Of a stretch of 64,000 nt of DNA, positions 51,186 to 59,874 are shown in pieces; position 1 is the first letter of the stretch, and each line of letters starts with the position of its first letter. The position numbers and the translations under genes were made by a program. A model generated the notes under the pieces. The model made no database searches. It saw only the letters and a program-made list of their open reading frames with translations, and was not told the origin of the DNA. The DNA is from Onishia taeanensis (lineage in GTDB: Bacteria > Pseudomonadota > Gammaproteobacteria > Pseudomonadales > Halomonadaceae), in the NCBI RefSeq assembly GCF_013349955.1, contig NZ_JABVXC010000006.1:118811-182810 (forward strand), in the 5' to 3' direction.

Positions 51186-53261
51186 TCAGCCCAGTAGCGA
51201 GCGCAGGCCGGCGATGGCGTCCTTGCCCCGGGCCTGCTTCTTCTCGGGGTCTTCCTTGTCGGCGCGACCTTCCCAGTCGAGATCGTCCGGCGGCAGCTCG
51301 TCGAGGAAACGGCTCGGCGTGCAGTCGAGCAGCTCGCCGTAGGCCTTGCGCTGGCGGGCCAGGGTCAAGGTCAGAGTCCGGCGAGCCCGGGTGATGCCGA
51401 CATAGGCGAGCCGACGCTCTTCCTCGACGGTGCCGGCCTCGACGGCATTGCGGTGTGGCAGCAGGTCTTCCTCCAGGCCCATCAGGTAGACATGGGGGAA
51501 CTCCAGGCCCTTGGAGGCATGCATGGTCAACAGCTGCACCCGGTCGGAGTCGTCCTCCTCGGCCTGCTGCTCCAGGATGTCACGCAGCACCAGCCGCGAG
51601 ATGGCGGCCTCGACGCCATCGGTCTCGGTCTCCAGGCTGTCGCTGTCCTCCGTGGCGCTATCCTCGGCGTTGCGCTCCATGGACTTCTCAAGCTGGTCGA
51701 TCAGCGTCCAGACGTTGGCCATGCGCCGCTCGGCGACGGTGGGCGCGCTGGCGTTTTGATGTAGCCAGGCCTCGTAGTCCATCTCGCGCAGCATGTCGCG
51801 AATCGCGGCGATGGCGTCGCCCGAGTCCATGCGCCGGCGCACGCCGTCGATGAAGTGGGTGAAGCGTCCCAGGCGCTCGACGGCCCGCGCCGGCAACACC
51901 TGCTCGAGCCCGATTTCATGGCAGGCGGCAAACAGCGAGATGCCGCGCCCGGTAGCCTGGTCGTTGGCGTAGTTGGCGAGCTTCTCGAGCGTGCCGGGGC
52001 CGATCTCCCGGCGCGGCACGTTGACGATGCGCAGGAAGGCGTTGTCGTCGGCCGGGTTGATCAGCAGGCGCAGATACGCCATGGCATCCTTGATCTCGTT
52101 GCGCGCGAAGAAGGAGGTGCCGCCGGAGAGCTTGTAGGGAATCTGGTAGTGCTGCAGCTTGAGCTCCAGCAGTCTCGCCTGGAAGTTGCCGCGATAGAGC
52201 ACCGCGAAGTCGCGCCATTCGGCGCGCTCCTTGATGCGTCGGGTGAGTATCTCGCTGGCCACCCGGTCCGCCTCGGCCTCCTCGTGGCGGTTGACCACCA
52301 CACGAATCGCATCCCCCGGGCCAAGCTCCGACCACAGCGCCTTCTCGTAGACGTGGGGGTTGTTGGCGATCAGGGTGTTGGCGGCGCGCAGGATGGTGCC
52401 GGTAGAGCGGTAGTTCTGCTCGAGCTTGATAACGTTGAGGCGCGGGAAATCCTCGCCGAGGGTCACCAGGTTCTCCGGCCGCGCGCCGCGCCAGGCGTAG
52501 ATCGACTGGTCGTCGTCACCGACCACGGTAAAGGTGGCGCGTTCGGCCATCAGCAGCTTGACCAGAAGATACTGGGACACGTTGGTGTCCTGATACTCGT
52601 CGACCAGCATGTAGTGGATCTTGCGCCGCCAGCGCGCCAGCACCTCCGGGTCGTCGCGCAGCAGCACCACCGGCAGCAGGATCAGGTCGTCGAAGTCCAC
52701 CGCGTTGTAGGCCTTGAGGTGGCGGTTGTAGGCCTCGTAGACCCTAGCGGCAAACTGCTCGTCGTCATCGGCGGCATGCGATAGGGCATCGCCCGGCATC
52801 ACCAGGTCGTTCTTCCAGGTCGAGATCTGGCCCTGCACCCGGTTGATCTGATCGGCATCGATCTGGGCGTCCTTCTGCATCAGGTCGCGCAACAGCGCCT
52901 TGGCGTCCTCGGGATCGAACAGCGAGAACCCCGGCTTGTAGCCCAGCGTCTTGAGCTCACCGCGGATGATATTGAGGCCCAGGGTGTGGAAGGTCGAGAC
53001 CGTCAGGCCGTGACCCTCGCGGCCCTGGAGCAGTTGCCCGACCCGCTCCTTCATCTCTCGGGCAGCCTTGTTGGTGAAGGTCACCGCGGCGATCTTGCGC
53101 GCGCTCATGCCGCATTCCTGGACCAGATAGGCGATCTTGGTGGTGATCACACTGGTCTTGCCCGAGCCGGCGCCAGCCAGCACCAGGCAGGGGCCGTCGA
53201 TGAAGCGCACCGCTTCCTGCTGGCGCGGGTTCAACTTGGCGAGGCGTTGCTTGATCGACAT
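51186..53261 (-). CDS. rep: ATP-dependent DNA helicase Rep
   Basis: 691-residue superfamily 1A 3'-5' helicase that aids replication fork progress. Motif I AGAGSGKT (about 29-36), motif Ia TFTNKAAREM, motif II VDEYQDTN, motif III VVGDDDQSIYAWRGA, motif IV RSTGTILRAAN-type, motif V LTMHASKGLEFPHV and motif VI YVGITRARRTLTL. Length slightly above E. coli Rep (673). The DLDWEGR-type C-terminal tail distinguishes Rep from UvrD. Three bases separate it from trmL. Confidence 0.93.
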   Translation of the reverse strand: MSIKQRLAKLNPRQQEAVRFIDGPCLVLAGAGSGKTSVITTKIAYLVQECGMSARKIAAVTFTNKAAREMKERVGQLLQGREGHGLTVSTFHTLGLNIIRGELKTLGYKPGFSLFDPEDAKALLRDLMQKDAQIDADQINRVQGQISTWKNDLVMPGDALSHAADDDEQFAARVYEAYNRHLKAYNAVDFDDLILLPVVLLRDDPEVLARWRRKIHYMLVDEYQDTNVSQYLLVKLLMAERATFTVVGDDDQSIYAWRGARPENLVTLGEDFPRLNVIKLEQNYRSTGTILRAANTLIANNPHVYEKALWSELGPGDAIRVVVNRHEEAEADRVASEILTRRIKERAEWRDFAVLYRGNFQARLLELKLQHYQIPYKLSGGTSFFARNEIKDAMAYLRLLINPADDNAFLRIVNVPRREIGPGTLEKLANYANDQATGRGISLFAACHEIGLEQVLPARAVERLGRFTHFIDGVRRRMDSGDAIAAIRDMLREMDYEAWLHQNASAPTVAERRMANVWTLIDQLEKSMERNAEDSATEDSDSLETETDGVEAAISRLVLRDILEQQAEEDDSDRVQLLTMHASKGLEFPHVYLMGLEEDLLPHRNAVEAGTVEEERRLAYVGITRARRTLTLTLARQRKAYGELLDCTPSRFLDELPPDDLDWEGRADKEDPEKKQARGKDAIAGLRSLLG

Positions 53262-53264
53262 GGC

Positions 53265-53795
53265 TTACTCCTGATCGGCGGACGGCGCGGCGGCGTCAGG
53301 CTGGCCGGACCCCGGAAGGCCGTCCCCCGGAAGCCCGGCGCCAACGAAGCCAAGCTGCCGCCACGCCTCGAAGACCAGCACGGCACCGGCGTTGGACAGG
53401 TTGAGGCTGCGACTGTCGGGCAACATGGGAATGCGCAGGCGCTGCTCCGGCGGCAGAGCATCGAGCAAGGCCTGCGGCAGGCCGCGGGTCTCGGGGCCGA
53501 ACACCAGGGCGTCGCCTGCCTGGTAGGCGGGCTCGTGATAGCCGGTGCGTCCACGGGTCGAGACGGCGAACACCCGGGCCGGGCGCGCGTCTGCCAGGTA
53601 GGCCTGCCAATTCGCATGCACCCGGACACGCGCCCATTCATGGTAGTCGAGCCCGGCGCGGCGCAGGCGCTTGTCGTCAAGCACGAAGCCCAGCGGCTCA
53701 ATCAGATGCAACCGGAAGCCGGTGTTGGCGCACAGTCGGATCAGGTTGCCGGTATTGGGCGGAATCTCGGGTTCGAAGAGCACCACGTCGAGCAT
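53265..53795 (-). CDS. trmL: tRNA (cytidine/uridine-34-2'-O)-methyltransferase
   Basis: 176-residue SPOUT methyltransferase that modifies the wobble base of tRNA-Leu. Visible: [49 protein letters not shown] (knot and AdoMet site). The core ends near residue 155; a 20-residue Gly/Pro/Ala tail follows, longer than usual. Transcribed upstream of rep, 3 bases apart. Confidence 0.92.
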   Translation of the reverse strand: MLDVVLFEPEIPPNTGNLIRLCANTGFRLHLIEPLGFVLDDKRLRRAGLDYHEWARVRVHANWQAYLADARPARVFAVSTRGRTGYHEPAYQAGDALVFGPETRGLPQALLDALPPEQRLRIPMLPDSRSLNLSNAGAVLVFEAWRQLGFVGAGLPGDGLPGSGQPDAAAPSADQE

Positions 53796-53830
53796 GCGAA
53801 CATCCTGATCGAATAAGGGCCATAATGCAG

Positions 53831-53853
53831 TCGGGCCCCATTGCGGGGCCCGA
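53831..53853. terminator. Hairpin downstream of the YfaZ-like gene
   Basis: 9-bp stem tcgggcccc / ggggcccga with a 5-base loop, 24 bases beyond the YfaZ-like stop on the minus strand. Lacks a T tract in that direction. Confidence 0.5.
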
Positions 53854-53876
53854 AAACGCAGACGGTAAGAGCCGTC

Positions 53877-54431
53877 TTAGAAGTTCAGCCGCACGCCGAT
53901 GTTGGCGCCGCTGTCGAGAGTGTGTGCACCGCCGGTACCGTCGAAGTCGCCGCGCAGGCGGCGATAGCCGACATAGCCGTCGACGTTCGGGGCGAAGGCA
54001 TAGCGCGCCCGCACGCCATACTCGGCGCTGTCCTCGAGATCGCCGACCGTCACCACATCCGGGGTGTAAAAGGCGTAGCCGCCCACTGACATGGCCGGCA
54101 GGCTCGGCACATAGGCGTAGCCATAGCCACCCAGGCCGAGACCGCCACCATCGCCGAAATCGGTGTCGAGCTGCGTCCAGCGAGCGCCAAGCCCCATGTC
54201 GTAGCGGCTGTTGCGATCCACGCCCAGCAGCTGAACATGGCCTTCGGTGGTGTCGCCATGATCGTCGCTGTCCAACACGCCACCACCCAAGGCAATGCCC
54301 GGAGCGATGTCGCCGGCACCCTCGAACTGCACGGCCTCATCGCTGAGGTTCAAATCCAGGCTGCTAGCCTGGCAGGTCAAGGTGGCCGCCAGCAGGGCGG
54401 TACCGCTGATGAGCAGGGGAGTCAGTTTCAT
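53877..54431 (-). CDS. YfaZ-family outer-membrane protein
   Basis: 184 residues. Signal peptide (LLISGTALLAATLTCQA-S), then alternating hydrophobic/polar beta strands (DMGLGARWTQLDTDF; YGYAYVPSLP) and a C-terminal strand ending in Phe (NIGVRLNF), typical of a small outer-membrane beta-barrel. Pattern and length match the YfaZ family; function unknown. Confidence 0.78.
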   Translation of the reverse strand: MKLTPLLISGTALLAATLTCQASSLDLNLSDEAVQFEGAGDIAPGIALGGGVLDSDDHGDTTEGHVQLLGVDRNSRYDMGLGARWTQLDTDFGDGGGLGLGGYGYAYVPSLPAMSVGGYAFYTPDVVTVGDLEDSAEYGVRARYAFAPNVDGYVGYRRLRGDFDGTGGAHTLDSGANIGVRLNF

Positions 54432-54499
54432 CGCAAAATTCCTAGGTCTAGATCATGAGTCCAGATGGTGTATCCAGCGCGTGCTCAAGCGTCAAGGTG

Positions 54500-55210
54500 T
54501 CACTCGGCGACGACACCACTCGAGACGACGCCGTAGCGGTCGCGGTAGTCGCGAATGGCCTGGGCATGGCCCTGCATGGCCTCGGAAGCGTACTCTTCCA
54601 AGTAGGCCAGCACCATATCCAGCGTAACGATACTGACGACCGGCATGCCATAGCGAGCCTCGACCTCCTGGATGGCGCTGCGCCGTTCGGCACCCTGCTC
54701 GACGCTGCCGCATTCCTGGCGATCCAGCGCGATCACCACGCCGGCCGCCTCGGCGCCTGCGTCGTCGATCAGTGTCATCACTTCGCGGATCGCGGTGCCG
54801 GCGGTAATCACGTCATCGATGATCAGCACCCGGCCTTCGAGGGCGGCGCCAACGATGTTGCCACCCTCGCCGTGGGTCTTGGCTTCCTTGCGGTTGAAGG
54901 AGAACGGCAGATCGCGCTGATGATGATCGGCAAGCGCCACAGCGGTACTGGCCGCCAGCGGAATGCCCTTGTAGGCAGGGCCGAAGAGCACATCAACCTC
55001 AAGGCCGCTGTCCGCGATGGCCTGAGCGTAGAAGCGCCCCAGCCGGGCCAGCGCCGAACCGCTCTTGAAGAGGCCAGCATTGAAGAAGTAGGGACTGACA
55101 CGGCCAGACTTGAGGGTGAACTCACCGAACTTGAGCACGCCCTGTTCGATGGCAAATTCGATGAACTCACGCTGATAGTCCTGCATGCTTACCGCCCCGC
55201 TCGCTGCCAT
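54500..55210 (-). CDS. pyrE: Orotate phosphoribosyltransferase
   Basis: About 236 residues; transfers phosphoribose from PRPP to orotate in pyrimidine synthesis. PRPP-binding loop [24 protein letters not shown] and [13 protein letters not shown] are the family flexible loop and orotate contacts. The ATG at 55210 (MAASGAV) is preferred because AGGAG lies 8 bases upstream; ATG 55186 starts closer to the homologous core. It is divergent from crc, the arrangement also found in pseudomonads. Confidence 0.93.
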   Translation of the reverse strand: MAASGAVSMQDYQREFIEFAIEQGVLKFGEFTLKSGRVSPYFFNAGLFKSGSALARLGRFYAQAIADSGLEVDVLFGPAYKGIPLAASTAVALADHHQRDLPFSFNRKEAKTHGEGGNIVGAALEGRVLIIDDVITAGTAIREVMTLIDDAGAEAAGVVIALDRQECGSVEQGAERRSAIQEVEARYGMPVVSIVTLDMVLAYLEEYASEAMQGHAQAIRDYRDRYGVVSSGVVAE

Positions 55211-55304
55211 CTTCGGATCTCCTGACTGCCCTGGCCGCACGGCCATTTACCCAAACGTCGAAACGTCGGGTATCATACACGCGCGACGGAAAAGGGACCA
55301 CGTA

Positions 55305-56072
55305 ATGAAAATCGCCAGCATCAACGTCAACGGTATCCGCGAAGCGGTCGAGCGAGGCTTTCTCGACTGGTTGGCCGGTCAGGATGCCGATGTCGTCTGC
55401 GTCCAGAATCTCAAGGCCAAGAGCTTCGAACTGGACGACAGCATTCTTTACCCGGAAGGCTATGAAGGCTATTTCCTCGACGCCGAGGAAGACGGCTTTT
55501 CCGGCGTGGGGCTTTATTGCCGCAAGATTCCCAAGGCCATCATGTACGGGCTGGGTTTCCCCCAGTGCGACAATGAGGGACGCTTCCTGCAGGCTGACTA
55601 CGACCGTTTCAGCATCGCCAGCTTCCTGATGCCGGACGGCAGTGATCCGACCGCCAAGCAGGACTTCATGAGCCAGTATCAGGATTATCTCGGCAAGATG
55701 GCGCGCAAGCGTCGCGAGTACATCATCTGCGGCACCTGGCACGTGGCTCACAAGACCATCGATCTGGCCAACTGGGCCGACAACCAGACCACGCCGGGCT
55801 TCAAGCCCGAGGAGCGGGCCTGGATGGATCAGGTATTCGGGCCAATCGGCTTTATCGACACCTTCCGCGAGGTCAACCGCGACGCAGGCGAGTACACCTG
55901 GTGGCCGGCCCTCGACCAGCACCAGCCGCGCTCCCGCCAGGAAGGCTGGCGTCTCGACTATCAGCTGGTCGGCCCCAACCTGCGCCGCAATGTGGTCGAC
56001 GCCTGGATTGACCGGGACGCGACCTTCTCGGAGTTTGCGCCACTGATCGTCGAATACGACCTGGAGCTCTAA
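55305..56072 (+). CDS. crc: Crc-type regulator (inactive exonuclease III homologue)
   Basis: 255-residue protein of the exonuclease III fold. The catalytic residues are altered: the QE motif reads VCVQNLKAK (Asn for Glu) and the GDxN motif reads CGTWHVAH. This, plus the position between pyrE and rph, identifies Crc, which with Hfq represses translation of catabolic mRNAs in pseudomonads. Conserved segments include MARKRREYIICGTWHVAHK and WRLDYQLV. ATG 55305 follows AAAGGGACCACGTA. Nuclease activity is not expected. Confidence 0.87.
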   Translation: MKIASINVNGIREAVERGFLDWLAGQDADVVCVQNLKAKSFELDDSILYPEGYEGYFLDAEEDGFSGVGLYCRKIPKAIMYGLGFPQCDNEGRFLQADYDRFSIASFLMPDGSDPTAKQDFMSQYQDYLGKMARKRREYIICGTWHVAHKTIDLANWADNQTTPGFKPEERAWMDQVFGPIGFIDTFREVNRDAGEYTWWPALDQHQPRSRQEGWRLDYQLVGPNLRRNVVDAWIDRDATFSEFAPLIVEYDLEL

Positions 56073-56144
56073 GCGCCTCTATTTTCTCGATACGCCCTTC
56101 GCACCTCCGTCGCAAGCGCCTAGCAGGCTAGGCGATAAGCCTCT

Positions 56145-56167
56145 GACGCCGGCCTCGAGCCGGCGTC
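56145..56167. terminator. Hairpin between convergent crc and rph
   Basis: 9-bp perfect stem gacgccggc / gccggcgtc with a 5-base loop in the 130-base gap between the two convergent genes. Short T content on the plus side (TTG) only. Confidence 0.55.
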
Positions 56168-56203
56168 TTGCACGGTGGGGCCATCATGCCCTGATCGACA
56201 CCG

Positions 56204-56941
56204 CTACTTGCGAATGCCCAACGCCTCACGCTGATGATCGAAAAGCGTCGCGCCAGCGCCTTCCGCCAGGTCGAGCATGGCGTTGAGCTCAGCGCGGGAG
56301 AAGGCGCCCGCCTCGGCGGTGCCCTGCACCTCGATCAGCCCACCCTGCTCGGTCATCACCACGTTCATATCGGTGTCGGCGCGGCTATCTTCCGGGTAAT
56401 CGAGATCGACCACCGGGGTGCCCTTGAAGAGCCCCACCGAGACCGAGCTAACCAACTGCTTGAACGGGTCTTTCTTGAGCTTCTTCTCACGCTGCAGATA
56501 GCGAATGGCATCGACCAGCGCCACGCAGCCGCCGGTGATCGAAGCCGTGCGGGTGCCGCCATCGGCCTGGATCACGTCGCAGTCGACGGTGATGGTGAAC
56601 TCGCCCAGTTGCTTGAGATCCACCGCCGCGCGCAGTGAACGGCCGATCAGGCGCTGAATTTCCAGCGTACGGCCGCCCTGCTTGCCGCGCGTCGCCTCAC
56701 GGCCGCTGCGGGAATGGGTGGCCCGCGGCAGCATGCCGTACTCGGCCGTCACCCAGCCCTGATTCTTGCCACGCAGCCAACGTGGTACGCCGGCTTCGAC
56801 GCTTGCGTTGCACAGCACCTTGGTATCGCCGAACTCGACGAGAACCGAGCCTTCGGCGTGGCGCGTGTAGTCGCGAGTCAGACGGATATCGCGGGGCTGA
56901 TCGGGCTGGCGGCCGCTGGGGCGCAGGGGTGTGGTGGACAT
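56204..56941 (-). CDS. rph: Ribonuclease PH
   Basis: 245-residue phosphorolytic 3'-5' exoribonuclease that trims tRNA 3' ends. Visible: [17 protein letters not shown] start, [36 protein letters not shown], and [19 protein letters not shown]. Start at 56941 matches homologues; the frame is open a little further upstream. Its upstream flank carries one copy of the 33-bp direct repeat that bounds the DUF3800/helicase island. Confidence 0.94.
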   Translation of the reverse strand: MSTTPLRPSGRQPDQPRDIRLTRDYTRHAEGSVLVEFGDTKVLCNASVEAGVPRWLRGKNQGWVTAEYGMLPRATHSRSGREATRGKQGGRTLEIQRLIGRSLRAAVDLKQLGEFTITVDCDVIQADGGTRTASITGGCVALVDAIRYLQREKKLKKDPFKQLVSSVSVGLFKGTPVVDLDYPEDSRADTDMNVVMTEQGGLIEVQGTAEAGAFSRAELNAMLDLAEGAGATLFDHQREALGIRK

Positions 56942-57001
56942 GACATCTCTCGTTGCGGAAAAACAGAACAAAGGCCGGCAGAGCCGGCAGCTGGCCGCCA
57001 T

Positions 57002-57034
57002 TCTACACGCTCACCCGCGGGAATCAGTGGCACT
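57002..57034 (+). repeat. Left 33-bp direct repeat of the rph-yicC island
   Basis: Begins TCTACACGCTCaCCCGCGGG and matches the sequence at 61811-61843 in 29 of 33 positions, in the same orientation. It lies about 60 bases upstream of rph. Probably a duplicated target or recombination site. Confidence 0.75.
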
Positions 57035-57274
57035 GAGCCAGCATCAGTGCCGAGCGTAAGGTAACGCCGCCTGCGATCGCCTGTACGTCGTGGTGCATGC
57101 GCCGGCGGCGTGGAGGGTTAAAAAAGCCGCAGTGCCAAAGAAAGCGCAAAACGGCATTGACGGATCGCGGATAGGCGCTCAGAATTCTCGACAAATGGAC
57201 TGGGAGTGCCCGGTCGGCGTCTAGACCTCGGTGAGTTTCATCGGGGTCTTTCGCTATCTGGACGACGCAAAACC

Positions 57275-58063
57275 TCAGGGTAAGTGCTTGAGCCCCCACT
57301 GATCGTACCCATCCCCTACCGTTTGCCTGCCTCCCTCGCAGTAAAATTTCCTTCTCAACACATCGAATGCCTGATTGGCCTGTTCAGGGTTGAGGACATG
57401 ACGTCCGATAGGTCGTGCCACGAGATCCGCCAGTTGCAGTCCCGCCGAATTACTGGCTTTCGCGGCCATACGGATGCTGAAAGGTAGGTCTTGCCGATAC
57501 TTGTTGTCACCATCACAGATGCGACGAAACTCCAGTTCCAGCTCGTCATCTTCCTTCGCACCGCGCTTTTCAACGATGACGTGTGTCACGAGCTTTTCCT
57601 GACCTTTTTCTTTCACGAGATCGAAAAGCGTTTCCAAGCAGTGCTTTAACGCCAGATGGTAGGGATTATCCATTGCCTCATGGCTGCTGAGTCGGTGCTT
57701 TTCGATAACACAGGAAGCAAGGATGAAATTGCTTTTGTCGATCAACTCGCTCAGCCGCCCCATGAACGCCTGCTTGTCGGCTCGATTTCTAAACAGCCTG
57801 AAATCGCCTTTTTCCTTACGAATTTCGTGTTCGTGCAGAATGACCAGATCATGGCCAAAGTAGTCGAACTTCAGCTGCTGCAATGCCGGCACCACGGTCG
57901 ACAGGTAATGTCCCTTGTAGAAAATGCAAAAGGCCAATACGAAGACCGGATAGTTGGCGTCTATATTGAGCATGCCGTGGTCACCGCTTTCATCGACGTA
58001 CACCACGAAATCGCTGAACCCACGATTCTTACCCGTCTCCGGCATCACTGACTCATCTTTCAT
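57275..58063 (-). CDS. DUF3800 domain-containing protein
   Basis: 262 residues. The family's acidic start is clear: YVDESGDHGMLNID, then PVFVLAFCIFYKGHY; near the C-terminus LQLADLVARPIGRH completes the pattern. DUF3800 proteins are thought to have an RNase H-like fold and often sit in mobile or defence regions; no function is established. Seventy bases separate it from the upstream helicase gene, so co-transcription is likely. Codon use is less GC-rich than the housekeeping flanks. Confidence 0.85.
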   Translation of the reverse strand: MKDESVMPETGKNRGFSDFVVYVDESGDHGMLNIDANYPVFVLAFCIFYKGHYLSTVVPALQQLKFDYFGHDLVILHEHEIRKEKGDFRLFRNRADKQAFMGRLSELIDKSNFILASCVIEKHRLSSHEAMDNPYHLALKHCLETLFDLVKEKGQEKLVTHVIVEKRGAKEDDELELEFRRICDGDNKYRQDLPFSIRMAAKASNSAGLQLADLVARPIGRHVLNPEQANQAFDVLRRKFYCEGGRQTVGDGYDQWGLKHLP

Positions 58064-58132
58064 CGCGTTCCGATCCCCTCGACATCCATACCGTACTCGG
58101 CCGGCTCTTTTCGTTCAGCCCCAACGAGCCGT

Positions 58133-59680
58133 TCACTTCGACACCGGCAGTTGCGCTTTCGCCTCGGAGAAGTATTGCTTGCTGGCCCATATGTCGGTGC
58201 TACCCACGACGTAGACCCGCTTCTTCGAACGTGTCAGCGCCACATTGAGCAGGTTGGGCTTGCTGGAGGCCCACTCAGCGGCGCCCGGCGACTCACTGGA
58301 AAGCCCTAGCACGAGAATGACATTGTCCTCTTCCTTGCCTTGGAAGGTGTGGACCGTGCCCACGCGAGCCTTGAGCCAGTTACGCAGATTGTCTTGCCCG
58401 CCGAATTGAGCAGCCGGCAGTTCGCTTTCCAGGTGCTGCCTGACGCCTTGAGCGACCGCCTTGAAAGGCGAGATCACATAGACGTTCGGCGGCTCGCAAG
58501 TGCGCTCGATATGTGACTTGAGCATGTTGGCCACCCTCGCTGCCTGCGCAGGGACGAAGTGCTTGCCCTGAACGCTGCCGTCGACCTCGAACCAGCGACT
58601 ATCCCCCGGCCCCGGTACCAGGTCATCATTGCCGTGGAGCATCTTATCGTTATAGGCGATGCGGTTAGCGATACTGAACATCGGCTCATTACAGCGCCGG
58701 TGCACACGCAGCGGGCTGCCGACCCAGAATTCGTCGGATATCTCATTCGTGCCATAAGGGTTGGCGCGATCCGCCACAACCTGCACCGAGGAGACCGTCG
58801 GGGACCACTTGTACCAGTCGCGCTCGAACTCCCCCCTCGCCATCGCCTCGACCAGCTCGGCCGGCACGGTGAAGACCGGCTCGATCTGCAGCGGATCCCC
58901 TACCACTACCGCGCGCCTGGCGCGCCAGAGTGCCCCGACCGCTTGCTGCGGTGACGCCTGCCCAGCTTCATCGACGAACAGCCAGCCAATCTCTCCTTCG
59001 CTGAGCGCCTTGAACTGGTTGGCGACCGAGGCAAAGGTCGAGGAGACCACCGGCACGATCAGAAACAACACCTGCCATAGCGCTTTCGCCGCATCGCGGT
59101 CATCGATATCGCCGTTCAGCGTGGACATCAGCACGTTGATGGTGGGCAGAAGCTGATTGCTGCGATCGGCATAAACCGCGACGAGCCACGCCTGATGCAG
59201 CTCGAAGGCGCATGCCGTCAGTTGTCCACGTGCCTGATTCAGCGCTCCGCAGTGGCCAAAGGAGGTACGCTGCACCTCGGCCTCTTCTAGATCGAGCGTG
59301 TCATCGGGCAGCAGCACATCGGCATAGCGCGCCTGTAGCGGTGCGCACTCACGACGCTCGCTTTCCAGTCGCCGCTCCAGTGACGCCAGACGCTGCTGAC
59401 TGATCTCCGCCTGCTGCGCGGCGCGGCGTTCGCGCTGTTTAATCTCTTTGAGAATCGCGCGCTGTTTCCAATAGTCGCACAGCGCCCAGAGCGGCGTTTT
59501 CTTCACCTGCTGCTGGCTTTTCCAAAGCGCCACGCGGGCAGCGAAGCCGCGATGCTTCTCTGCCTGATGCCGTGCTGACTCAGTCTGAGCCTCGAGATTC
59601 TTGAGCGACAGCAAGCGCTTCAGGCCCGCCTGTGCGGACTCGACTTCGCGCTCTGCTTTCTTGAAAGCGCGCTGTGCCAT
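58133..59680 (-). CDS. DNA2/UPF1-like helicase, C-terminal part (frameshifted)
   Basis: C-terminal portion of a superfamily 1B helicase. The frame is open from 59911 to the stop at 58133; the first ATG is at 59680. It contains a coiled coil (about 59300-59680), Walker B LFVDEAGQASPQQAVGAL, VVVGDPLQIEPV, then motif V VGTVHTFQGKEEDNVILVL and motif VI LNVALTRSKKRVYVVG. Without the Walker A half, encoded in another frame at 59875-61350, it cannot hydrolyse ATP. The two parts were clearly one gene of about 1,070 codons. Confidence 0.75.
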   Translation of the reverse strand: MAQRAFKKAEREVESAQAGLKRLLSLKNLEAQTESARHQAEKHRGFAARVALWKSQQQVKKTPLWALCDYWKQRAILKEIKQRERRAAQQAEISQQRLASLERRLESERRECAPLQARYADVLLPDDTLDLEEAEVQRTSFGHCGALNQARGQLTACAFELHQAWLVAVYADRSNQLLPTINVLMSTLNGDIDDRDAAKALWQVLFLIVPVVSSTFASVANQFKALSEGEIGWLFVDEAGQASPQQAVGALWRARRAVVVGDPLQIEPVFTVPAELVEAMARGEFERDWYKWSPTVSSVQVVADRANPYGTNEISDEFWVGSPLRVHRRCNEPMFSIANRIAYNDKMLHGNDDLVPGPGDSRWFEVDGSVQGKHFVPAQAARVANMLKSHIERTCEPPNVYVISPFKAVAQGVRQHLESELPAAQFGGQDNLRNWLKARVGTVHTFQGKEEDNVILVLGLSSESPGAAEWASSKPNLLNVALTRSKKRVYVVGSTDIWASKQYFSEAKAQLPVSK

Positions 59681-59874
59681 TGTGAAATCCCGCTTGGCAT
59701 CGCGCCCTTCTGCCAGCGCCTTGAGCGCCGGGATCAGAGTCGAGTAATGCTCGGCTTCACCCTGCGTTTCGCACTTCGTGATCGGCTTGAAAAAGACCCG
59801 CTCGCCGAAGGTATTTCGGTTGCCCTTCTTACCCAGTGCAGTCGCGATCAGTCCCCAGCAATCCTTACCTGGTA

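Noticed and set aside
57035..57274. Possible integrase C-terminus upstream of rph inside the island
   Set aside because: A short minus-strand stretch faintly recalls the end of tyrosine recombinases but contains stops in the relevant frame and lacks the R-H-R-Y residues.
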